From an uncultured Clostridia bacterium (GTDB lineage: Bacteria > Bacillota > Clostridia > Oscillospirales > Ruminococcaceae): a stretch of 32,563 nt of DNA. The stretch spans positions 1 through 32,563 of the forward strand of contig CANQJW010000010.1 in assembly GCA_947624345.1 (NCBI GenBank), in the 5' to 3' direction. Both the position numbers and the translations under genes were made by a program. Position 1 is the first letter of the stretch. Every line of letters begins with the position of its first letter. The notes under the pieces were generated by a model. That model was not told where the DNA came from, searched no databases, and saw only the letters and a program-made list of their open reading frames with translations. Below are positions 1 through 8,457 of the stretch, one piece after another.

Positions 1-163
1 TTTTTAGCATTTTCATTATACCATATTTTGAAGTTACTTCTCTTTTTTATTGGGTCATATCATTTTAGCACATACATAAATTTATAATTATTCGTGTGTA
101 TTTCTTTCGGATTTATGATATACTAAATAAATAGTGTGCATTAGAAATAATAAGCAAAATGTA

Positions 164-192
164 TTGACATTTCGGTTTGATAGTGTTAAACT
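164..192 (+). promoter_or_regulatory. Putative sigma-A promoter of the T-box/thrS operon
   Basis: TTGACA at 164-169, 17-bp spacer, TGTTAAACT extended -10 (TAAACT 187-192), upstream of the T-box leader. Confidence 0.55.
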
Positions 193-214
193 ATATTTGT
201 GTATTAAATAGTTA

Positions 215-432
215 CTGCGATGAAAGGGAAGCTGAATATCAAAATTGTATTCTAAAGAGAATTTTGCCTTGGCTGAAAGCAAAATGAATATGTGATTTTC
301 AGATACCGCCCTTGAGCTCCGTCTAATAAACGGCGTAGGTCTGCGTTAAAGGCACTAATGAGTCGCAATTTTTTTGTGAGAAATTGGGTGGAACCACGAT
401 TTATCGTCCCAAGGGTGTTTATCCTCGGGACT
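215..432 (+). promoter_or_regulatory. T-box leader (tRNA-Thr sensing, inferred)
   Basis: T-box core GGGTGGAACCACG at about 386-398; Stem I base AAGGG (224-228) pairs with CCCTT (309-313); candidate specifier ACC (305-307, Thr) just 5' of CCCTT; terminator GTCCCAAGG...CCTCGGGAC at 406-431 followed by T7; thrS lies downstream. Confidence 0.85.
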
Positions 433-440
433 TTTTTTAT
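406..440 (+). terminator. T-box intrinsic terminator
   Basis: GTCCCaAGG / CCTcGGGAC stem followed by TTTTTTT. Confidence 0.8.
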
Positions 441-456
441 TTTTCAGGAGGTGCTT

Positions 457-786
457 ATGAGCTTCAAGAAAAAAGGAGCGTTTATAACTTTCTTTTTGTC
501 GGTAGCTGCTGAGATTGCGGTTATGGTGATATTTTTGCTTGCAGTAAATCACAAAATGATTATGTATGTAGCACTTCTTCTGGCAATAATGCTTTTTGTG
601 CTTGTTTATTGGGCGAACACCGCATTCAAAGAGTTAAGCGTTAATAAAGAGGGCAAGAGCATTCTTTCAAAACGAACAAATACTATTTTTAATATAGTAA
701 GTACAGTATTGAGTGTAGGTCTGTTGCTTGTGGGCGTGTTTGTATTTGTGGATTATTACTATTATCCTATTTTCAGTAAACGATAA
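457..786 (+). CDS. Small hydrophobic membrane protein (about 109 aa)
   Basis: The in-frame ATG at 457 (MSFKKKGAFITFF...) has an AGGAGG ribosome-binding site; the 5' part of the listed ORF overlaps the T-box. Several hydrophobic segments. Confidence 0.75.
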   Translation: MSFKKKGAFITFFLSVAAEIAVMVIFLLAVNHKMIMYVALLLAIMLFVLVYWANTAFKELSVNKEGKSILSKRTNTIFNIVSTVLSVGLLLVGVFVFVDYYYYPIFSKR

Positions 787-817
787 AATTTGATTATTAT
801 TAGGAAGGAAGATAAAT

Positions 818-2728
818 ATGATTAAGTTAACATTGAAAGACGGAAGCGTAAGAGAAGTTGAAAGCGGAATTTCTGCCGCTGAAATTATAAAGGGCATTGG
901 AATGGGTCTTTATAAGGCAGCTTGTTCTGTTAAAATCAACGGCGAGGTAAAGGACATAAGAACAGTTATAGACAGCGACTGCGAATTTGAGGTTCTGACA
1001 TTTGACGATCCTGACGGAAAGAAAACTTTCTGGCATACGGCATCGCATATTCTTGCTCAGGCTGTTAAGCGTCTTTATCCTGAAACTCTGCTCGCAATAG
1101 GTCCTGCTATTGACAACGGTTTCTATTATGATTTTGACAGGGAAACTCCGTTCACAACAGAGGAGCTTGAGAAAATAGAAGCCGAGATGAAAAAAATCGT
1201 TAAGGAAGGTCTTGAGCTGGAGCAGTTTGAGCTTCCACCTGAAGAGGCTATAAAGTATCTTGAGGAGCAAGGCGAGATATATAAGGTTGAGTTATGTAAG
1301 GAACATTCTGATAAGGGCGAGCCTATCTCTTTCTATAAGCAGGGAGAATTTACCGACCTTTGCGCAGGACCTCACCTTATGACGACCGCACCCGTCAAGG
1401 CTTTTAAACTTACCTCTTGTACGGGTGCCTATTGGCGTGGAAGCGAAAAGAACAAGATGCTTTCGAGAATCTATGCAACAGCATTTCCTAAAGCTAGTGA
1501 GCTTCAGGAATATCTCGACCGCCTTGAGGAGGCTAAAAAGCGGGATCACAGAAAGCTTGGCAAAGAGCTTGGACTTTTCACCCTTATGGACGAGGGTCCC
1601 GGATTCCCGTTCTTCCTGCCAAAGGGTATGATTTTAAAGAACACGCTTATTGACTACTGGAGAGAGGTTCACACCAAAGCCGGCTATCAGGAAATTTCTA
1701 CGCCTATGATGATGAACAGGGCGTTGTGGGAGCGTTCGGGACACTGGGATCACTACAAGGACAATATGTATACAACGGTGATAGACGAAACTGACTTTGC
1801 AATCAAGCCTATGAACTGTCCCGGAGGACTTTTGGTTTATAAAACTCAGCTTCACTCATATCGTGACTTGCCTTTAAGGCTTGGCGAACTTGGACTTGTT
1901 CACCGACACGAGCTTTCAGGAGCTTTACACGGACTTATGAGAGTACGCTGCTTTACGCAGGACGACGCTCATATCTTTATGACAAAGGAGCAGATAAAGG
2001 ACGAGATAAAGGGAGTGGTTGCACTTATTGACGAGGTTTACAGTCTGTTCGGTTTCAAATATCATGTTGAGCTGTCGACCCGTCCGGAGGATAGTATGGG
2101 AAGCGATGAGGATTGGGAAGCAGCTACCGATTCACTGAAGGACGCACTTGAGGAAATAGGTCTTGACTTTGTTATCAATGAGGGCGACGGAGCATTCTAC
2201 GGACCTAAGATAGACTTCCATCTAGAGGATTCACTGGAAAGGACATGGCAGTGCGGAACTATCCAGCTTGACTTCCAGCTTCCTGAAAGATTTGAGCTTG
2301 AATACACTGGCGCTGACGGAGAAAAGCACCGTCCTGTAATGATTCACCGAGTTGTGTTCGGAAGTATAGAAAGATTTATAGGAATTCTTATCGAGCATTT
2401 TGCAGGAGCATTTCCGCTTTGGCTTGCTCCGGAACAGGTTAAGATCATTCCTGTATCGGATAAGCAGCTTGACTATGCAAAGGAGCTGCTCTCTAAGCTA
2501 GAGGCTGAACATATCAGGGCATCTATTGATGACAGAAGCGAGAAAATGGGATATAAGATCCGTCAGGCTCAGCTTGAGAAAATACCATATATGCTTGTTG
2601 TCGGAGACAAGGAAATGGAGGACGGCACAGTTTCAGTGCGTTCTAGAAAAGACGGAGACGCAGGAAAGATTGCAGTAGATAAGCTTGTAGCTAAGCTTGT
2701 GGAGGAGATTAAGACAAAGGCAAGATAA
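818..2728 (+). CDS. thrS: Threonyl-tRNA synthetase
   Basis: 636 aa with TGS-like N-terminus, FWHTASHILAQAVKRLYP, AIGPAIDNGFYYDF, MNCPGG, and a class II core plus anticodon-binding C-terminus; ribosome-binding site GGAAGG. Confidence 0.97.
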   Translation: MIKLTLKDGSVREVESGISAAEIIKGIGMGLYKAACSVKINGEVKDIRTVIDSDCEFEVLTFDDPDGKKTFWHTASHILAQAVKRLYPETLLAIGPAIDNGFYYDFDRETPFTTEELEKIEAEMKKIVKEGLELEQFELPPEEAIKYLEEQGEIYKVELCKEHSDKGEPISFYKQGEFTDLCAGPHLMTTAPVKAFKLTSCTGAYWRGSEKNKMLSRIYATAFPKASELQEYLDRLEEAKKRDHRKLGKELGLFTLMDEGPGFPFFLPKGMILKNTLIDYWREVHTKAGYQEISTPMMMNRALWERSGHWDHYKDNMYTTVIDETDFAIKPMNCPGGLLVYKTQLHSYRDLPLRLGELGLVHRHELSGALHGLMRVRCFTQDDAHIFMTKEQIKDEIKGVVALIDEVYSLFGFKYHVELSTRPEDSMGSDEDWEAATDSLKDALEEIGLDFVINEGDGAFYGPKIDFHLEDSLERTWQCGTIQLDFQLPERFELEYTGADGEKHRPVMIHRVVFGSIERFIGILIEHFAGAFPLWLAPEQVKIIPVSDKQLDYAKELLSKLEAEHIRASIDDRSEKMGYKIRQAQLEKIPYMLVVGDKEMEDGTVSVRSRKDGDAGKIAVDKLVAKLVEEIKTKAR

Positions 2729-2775
2729 GATAAATCAATGGACAATTATAATGGAAAATTGATTTATATGTGAGA

Positions 2776-2813
2776 AATCCGGATATCGTTTTGGTATCCG
2801 GATTAGTTTTTAT
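2776..2813 (+). terminator. Intrinsic terminator downstream of thrS
   Basis: Perfect 10-bp stem AATCCGGATA / TATCCGGATT with 9-nt loop, followed by a T-rich tract. Confidence 0.85.
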
Positions 2814-3046
2814 TATTTTTTTGAGAATTATTTTCCTGTTATGAGGAAATCTATAGATTTATTAGAAGGTATATTACTATTAGCGTCTATTAGCGTCCAG
2901 AAAAAATCCGGACGCTTTTCTCTTGTCTCCGGCTTCGTATTTCTAACCTTTAACTTCTAATAGAACCCTTAATAAATTGTGAATAAAATTAAACATTTTA
3001 TTGCCCCACATTTATATTTATAAAAAGTTTATCTTTTTAAGTGTAT

Positions 3047-3312
3047 GTTGCACAAATGGTTTGGCATATATTTGTACAAAGTAAACAGTTTATGTTAATT
3101 TGCACAAAATAAAGTATTATTTTAATCTTGTCAAAAACCTTGACAAACAGTAGTAATATTGCTATAATTATACCTGTAAAAGTATATTCATTTTGAGCAA
3201 AATCACAACAATGTATCTCTAAAAATGCGTTTTTGTAGTTCGTTCAGGCTAAAAGCGCCTAAATGTATTGCATATCTTGTTCAAAAAACACATTATGTGC
3301 AATTTGCACAAA
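3047..3312. promoter_or_regulatory. Cluster of candidate operators, TTTGYACAAA
   Basis: GTTGCACAAA 3047-3056, TTTGTACAAA (perfect palindrome) 3071-3080, TTTGCACAAA 3099-3108, TTTGCACAAA 3303-3312, bracketing the consensus promoter. Confidence 0.5.
3140..3168 (+). promoter_or_regulatory. Consensus sigma-A promoter of the sugar ABC operon
   Basis: TTGACA (3140-3145), 17-bp spacer, TATAAT (3163-3168). Confidence 0.85.
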
Positions 3313-3392
3313 ACATAATTAAATACTATGTCAGAGAGAAGCTGTGAGCGTTATTCTTTCCACAAAAGCCGTTTTCTGTGATTTCACGACGG

Positions 3393-3470
3393 GAAACCAC
3401 TCACTACCCGATTATGATGGAGGTCGCAGATAAGGTTTATACATTAGAGGACGGTGAGATTGTTGGCTGA
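3393..3470 (+). pseudogene. Probable 3' remnant of an ABC-transporter ATPase gene
   Basis: The reading frame gives ETTHYPIMMEVADKVYTLEDGEIVG*, resembling the H-loop and C-terminal signature of LolD/MacB-type ABC ATPases; no intact upstream ORF. Confidence 0.5.
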
Positions 3471-3576
3471 TGATTTCACTCAAAAGATATCAACCCAATG
3501 GTGAATATATCAAAATTTAAGTCGTAGCTTGGCTTAAACCTAAAAGCAGAATTTATTTTAGAAAGGTGGATTTATA

Positions 3577-6537
3577 GTGAGAAAAAAATTGTTAAAGCGT
3601 ACGCTTTCTTTTATATTAGCGCTTGCTATGATAGCTACAAGCGCTTCTGCTGTTATGGCAGATGACGCAGAAAACTCAAGTGCTGATAAAAGTACGCAGA
3701 CAACAGCTGTTGAAGATATAGATAATATTGATTTATCATCTTCAAGCAATACTATTTCTTACACTGAGTACCGTGAAAAATATGCTGAAGCAGAAAGACC
3801 AGCTGTTTCGGATAATGAAGGGTACATCTACGGGGGAAATCAAACAAAATTCAAAGCCGGTAAAGGAGCAGAGGTTTCAAAAACAACGGTTGACGGAAGG
3901 AAGGCTCTTGATTGGTCAAATCAGGAGGGTAAGGTTTCTTTCCCGATTAAGGTTGCAAAGACCGGAGTTTATAACATGAAGATTGTTTATGAAATTCCTG
4001 CAGGAGGTGCAACAGAAGTTGAGTTGGATTTAAAAATCGACGGCAAGACACCTTACGATACCGCTTCGAGAATTACTCTTGATAAGAGATGGGTGAGCGA
4101 ATCGGAGATCCAGCAGGACTATCACGGCAATGATATAAGACCTGGTCAAATTGAGCAGGTCTGCTGGCAGGAAAAATACCTTGCAGATATAGACGGACTT
4201 TATGACGATCCGCTTTGGTTCTATATTGAAGAGGGAGACCACACTATTTCTTTTGAATCTACCAAAGCAATGGTTGCTATTGAAAGCATAAAGCTGTATC
4301 AGCAGGAAGAACCTGACGCTTATCAGGCTCCTTCAGAGGCAGAGCTTTCTAAAAATAAAGACGCTGATGTTGTTATGCTTGAGGGCGAAGACGCAGCATA
4401 TAAGACAGACAGAGTTCTTTATCCGACAAGTGATAAGGATTCTTATCTGACATCGCCTTCAGATCCTAACAAAACAAAGTATAACACCATCGGTGCTGCA
4501 AACTGGTCACAAGCTACGCAGACAATTACATGGACATTAAATATTGAAACCTCGGGTTATTATAAACTTGGAATAAGAGCAAGACAAAACCAGATGAGAG
4601 GATTCTATTCAAACAGAAGAATTCTCATAGACGGGGTTGTTCCGAACGAGGAATCGGATCAGGTTAAATTCTATTACAACACAGAATGGGATGTAACAAC
4701 TCCGAAGGACGCCGACGGTAATATTATTTATTATTATCTTGAAGCAGGCAAGCACGAGCTATCTATGGAAGCTGTTCCTGGTGAAATCGGAGAGGTTATG
4801 TCGGTGCTCGACGACGTAGTTTATGAAACTACAAGCTATTACAGAAGAGTAAGACAGATTACAGGACCGGATCCTGACGAATACAACAACTATATGATTG
4901 ATGTTGCTATTCCATCTATCGTTCCTGATTTTAAAGAGCTGGCAAAAACTTTAAGAGATACAAAGGCATACATAGAAGGCTTGACAGGTACTGCCGGAAC
5001 AGAGGCAGTTACACTTGAAAAAATGGCTTTGGTTCTTGACCAGTGTATAGAAAGACCTGACGATATTCCGTCGCTTCTTTCTCAGATCAAGGATAACATC
5101 ACATCTGTTTCTTCGTGGGTAAGAGAATACAGAGGTCAGCCTCTTGAAGTCGATTTGATTGAGGTTGCTCCGGCAAGCAAAGACTTCACTTCCGCAAAGA
5201 AAACATTCTTTGGCGGACTTAAGTTTGGATTTGACGCATTTATAGGTTCATTCTTCTCTGACTATAACTCACTTTCAGCAGAGAGCGAAGACAGCATTAC
5301 GGTTTGGGTTTCACTAGGACGTGACCAGGCTCAAGTAGTAAACCAGATGGTTGACAGTGATTTCAATCCTAATTCGGACACAAAGGTTTCTATCAACCTT
5401 GTACAAGGAGGAGTTGTTGAAGCAACTCTTGCAGGAAAGGGTCCGGACGCGGTATTGTTCCTCGGAGGAGACTTCCCTATTCAGCTTGCTGCAAGAGGAG
5501 TTCTTACCGACTTGACAACCTTTGACGATTACGACGAGGTTATGTCACGCTTCCAAAAGGATGCTACTACACTATATAAATACAATCAGGGCGTTTACGG
5601 AATTCCTGTAAGCCAGCTTGTCCCGATGATGTTCTATCGTACAGACATTCTGGCAGAGCAGGGAATCAACCCTGAGAGAGATTTACAGACCTGGGATCAG
5701 TTGATTTCAATACTTCCTCAGTTACAGAGAAACTATATGGAGGTAGGTTTAATACTTCCGATAGCACAGAACTTAGGTAACGGTATTACGACCGTTTCTA
5801 CAACTACAGAGTGCGGAAGCACATTCGCATCGCTGATTTTACAGCAGGGCTTGAACTACTACACTGAGGACGAGACAAAGACTACATTTGATACTCAGGA
5901 AGCTGTTTCTGCATTTGAGAAATGGACGAAGTTCTATACTACATACAGCTTTGACCAGACATATGACGCATTCTCAAGATTCAGAACGGGAGATATGCCG
6001 ATTTTGATTAAGGAATACAACTTCTACAATCAGTTGGCTGTTGCGGCTCCTGAAATCAAGGGCTGCTGGAACTTTAAACAGATCCCTGGAACAGTTCAGG
6101 AGGATGGCTCGATAAGCCACGCTTCAAACTCTTCGGGAACTTGCGGAGTTATCTTCAAGAAGTGCAAGAACCAAGAGGCTGCATGGAATTTCTTAAAGTG
6201 GTTTACTTCTACCGAATCGCAGGTTGAATATGCAAATGATATTGAAGCTATTATGGGTACAATGGGTAGATTTGATACAGCCAACCTTGAGGCATTAGAT
6301 GGCGAGTCATGGTCGACAACTGAGGTTGCAAAGATAAAGGCTCAATTTGCAGAGCAGGTTGAGATTCCGGTTATTCCGGCATCTTATGCAGTTACAAGAA
6401 ATGTTATGAACGCATTCAGAGAAACTGTAAATAACGCATCAAACCCAAGAGATACGTTAATGTGGTACAACAAGGACATCAACGCTGAGATCAAACGTAA
6501 GCTTGAAGACCTTAGTATGTACAAATATGATGAATAG
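3577..6537 (+). CDS. Extracellular solute-binding protein with N-terminal carbohydrate-binding-like regions, ABC sugar transport
   Basis: 986 aa; signal peptide MRKKLLKRTLSFILALAMIATSASA; C-terminal half has family 1 solute-binding features (GPDAVLFLGGDFPIQLAARGVLTDLT; WNFLKWFTSTESQVEYAND). N-terminal half is beta-rich. Confidence 0.85.
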   Translation: MRKKLLKRTLSFILALAMIATSASAVMADDAENSSADKSTQTTAVEDIDNIDLSSSSNTISYTEYREKYAEAERPAVSDNEGYIYGGNQTKFKAGKGAEVSKTTVDGRKALDWSNQEGKVSFPIKVAKTGVYNMKIVYEIPAGGATEVELDLKIDGKTPYDTASRITLDKRWVSESEIQQDYHGNDIRPGQIEQVCWQEKYLADIDGLYDDPLWFYIEEGDHTISFESTKAMVAIESIKLYQQEEPDAYQAPSEAELSKNKDADVVMLEGEDAAYKTDRVLYPTSDKDSYLTSPSDPNKTKYNTIGAANWSQATQTITWTLNIETSGYYKLGIRARQNQMRGFYSNRRILIDGVVPNEESDQVKFYYNTEWDVTTPKDADGNIIYYYLEAGKHELSMEAVPGEIGEVMSVLDDVVYETTSYYRRVRQITGPDPDEYNNYMIDVAIPSIVPDFKELAKTLRDTKAYIEGLTGTAGTEAVTLEKMALVLDQCIERPDDIPSLLSQIKDNITSVSSWVREYRGQPLEVDLIEVAPASKDFTSAKKTFFGGLKFGFDAFIGSFFSDYNSLSAESEDSITVWVSLGRDQAQVVNQMVDSDFNPNSDTKVSINLVQGGVVEATLAGKGPDAVLFLGGDFPIQLAARGVLTDLTTFDDYDEVMSRFQKDATTLYKYNQGVYGIPVSQLVPMMFYRTDILAEQGINPERDLQTWDQLISILPQLQRNYMEVGLILPIAQNLGNGITTVSTTTECGSTFASLILQQGLNYYTEDETKTTFDTQEAVSAFEKWTKFYTTYSFDQTYDAFSRFRTGDMPILIKEYNFYNQLAVAAPEIKGCWNFKQIPGTVQEDGSISHASNSSGTCGVIFKKCKNQEAAWNFLKWFTSTESQVEYANDIEAIMGTMGRFDTANLEALDGESWSTTEVAKIKAQFAEQVEIPVIPASYAVTRNVMNAFRETVNNASNPRDTLMWYNKDINAEIKRKLEDLSMYKYDE

Positions 6538-6553
6538 GAGGGAGTAATAAGTA

Positions 6554-7507
6554 ATGGCAAAATCAAATGAAGCTATTGAAGTGCAGCCTGTATTGATGAA
6601 AGATAGAGGCAAATTAAGATACACCCTTCATCAAATGAGAGTAAATATCGGTTGCTATGGAATGCTTGCTCCTTTCATGATATTGTTTACAATATTTATG
6701 ATTATCCCCGTTATAATGTCACTTCCTATGGGATTTACAAACTTTAATATGGTGCAATTTCCAAAGTTTATCGGATTATCTAACTTTTATACCTTGTTTT
6801 TAAACGATGATATATTCCTAACAGCGGTTAAAAACACATTGGTGTTCGCAATTTTCACAGGTCCTTTCAGTTATGTTTTGAGCTTTTTCTTAGCTTGGCT
6901 CATAAATGAAATGCACCCAGCACTTAAAACAATATTCACATTCGTGTTCTATGCTCCTTCAATGACACCGTCAGTTTATGTAATCTGGCAGCTGTTGTTC
7001 TCGGGAGATACCTATGGATATTTTAACTCGGTATTACTAGACTTAGGCTTCATAAACGCACCGGTTCAGTGGCTGACAGATACAGCTTATATGTTCGGAG
7101 TTGTTATCGTAGTTCAGCTATGGATCTCAATGGGTGCAGGATTCTTAGCACTTCGTGCAGGGTTCCAGAACATTGACAAGTCTATGTACGAAGCAGGAGC
7201 TATCGAGGGAATTAAAAACAGATGGCAGGAGCTTTTTACCATCACAATTCCTTCAATGGGACCACAGCTTTTATTTGCAGCTGTACTCCAGATTTCGGCA
7301 GCATTCACAGTCGGAGTTGTTGGACAGTCACTTATCGGTCTTCCGTCAACCGACTATAAGGTTCACACGATTATGAACCACGCTACCGACTATGGTACGA
7401 TTCGTTACGAAATGGGATATGCTTCGGCAATATGTTTCGTTTTGTTTGCGGCAATGCTGTTGGTTAATAAGTTTATTAACTGGCTGCTTGCTAAGTACTT
7501 AGATTAG
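6554..7507 (+). CDS. ABC sugar permease, MalF-type
   Basis: 317 aa, multi-TM, EAGAIEGIKNRWQELFTITIPSMGPQL permease loop. Confidence 0.9.
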   Translation: MAKSNEAIEVQPVLMKDRGKLRYTLHQMRVNIGCYGMLAPFMILFTIFMIIPVIMSLPMGFTNFNMVQFPKFIGLSNFYTLFLNDDIFLTAVKNTLVFAIFTGPFSYVLSFFLAWLINEMHPALKTIFTFVFYAPSMTPSVYVIWQLLFSGDTYGYFNSVLLDLGFINAPVQWLTDTAYMFGVVIVVQLWISMGAGFLALRAGFQNIDKSMYEAGAIEGIKNRWQELFTITIPSMGPQLLFAAVLQISAAFTVGVVGQSLIGLPSTDYKVHTIMNHATDYGTIRYEMGYASAICFVLFAAMLLVNKFINWLLAKYLD

Positions 7508-7523
7508 GGGAGGTGAATACGAT

Positions 7524-8420
7524 ATGTCTAAAAAGAGAAAGAAAAAGGATATAGAAAAGCTGAAGGTCAAAGACAAGAAAAAGAGAGTTAACGGCTCCCT
7601 TGGCGGAGATATAGTTATTTTCTTGTTTCTGTGCCTGCTTGGAATATTTATGATTTTCCCTATCTATTATGCACTTATCCAATCATTCAAACCGGTGCAT
7701 GAGCTGTTCGTATTCCCGCCAAAGCTGTATGTTTTAGATCCGACTTTGACAAACTATTCGGATATGTTCAAGATAGCAGCAAGCCTCTGGGTACCGCTTT
7801 CAAGATACATTTTTAACAGCGTCTTTGTTACGATCGTTGTAACAATAGCTAACCTGTTCGTATCCTGTATGGCAGCGTTTGTACTTGCAAAGTGCAAATT
7901 CCCGGGAAGCAATGCAATCAACAAGATTATTGTAACAGCACTTTTGTTCACATCACAGGCATTATGGATTATGCAGTTCTTAGTAATGGCTTATCTTGGT
8001 ATGATCAATACATATTGGGCACTCATTCTTCCGAGTATTGCAGCTCCTATGAACCTGTTCTTGATGAGACAGAGTATTTCAACAATTCACGATTCAATGA
8101 TAGAAGCGGCAAAGGTTGATGGTGCCGGACTGTTCAGAATCTGCTGGGGAATAGTTATTCCAAACTCAAAGCCCGCATTGATGACACTTATTATTTTTGC
8201 ATTCCAGGCAGCATGGCAGATTCAGGGCGGAGCTCTGATATACTCGGAGGAGCTCAAAACGCTTCCGACAATCTTGCAGCAGATAACCGCTGCGGGTATT
8301 GCCCGTCAGGGCGTAACCTTTGCGACAGCAGTATTACTGTTAATTCCGCCGCTGGTCGTATTCATGATAGCTCAGGGTAATGTAATGGAAACAATGGCTA
8401 ATTCAGGAATTAAAGACTAA
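7524..8420 (+). CDS. ABC sugar permease, MalG-type
   Basis: 298 aa, multi-TM, IEAAKVDGAGLFRICWGIVIPNSKPAL permease loop. Confidence 0.9.
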   Translation: MSKKRKKKDIEKLKVKDKKKRVNGSLGGDIVIFLFLCLLGIFMIFPIYYALIQSFKPVHELFVFPPKLYVLDPTLTNYSDMFKIAASLWVPLSRYIFNSVFVTIVVTIANLFVSCMAAFVLAKCKFPGSNAINKIIVTALLFTSQALWIMQFLVMAYLGMINTYWALILPSIAAPMNLFLMRQSISTIHDSMIEAAKVDGAGLFRICWGIVIPNSKPALMTLIIFAFQAAWQIQGGALIYSEELKTLPTILQQITAAGIARQGVTFATAVLLLIPPLVVFMIAQGNVMETMANSGIKD

Positions 8421-8457
8421 CGGATAAACATTTAAAATAATATGTAAAGGAAATTAG

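Noticed and set aside
358-456. Upstream extension of the small membrane protein ORF
   Set aside because: Overlaps the T-box antiterminator/terminator; a good RBS precedes ATG 457.
827-1270. 147-aa ORF antisense to thrS
   Set aside because: Lies wholly opposite a well-conserved gene, no recognisable domain; a by-product of codon usage.
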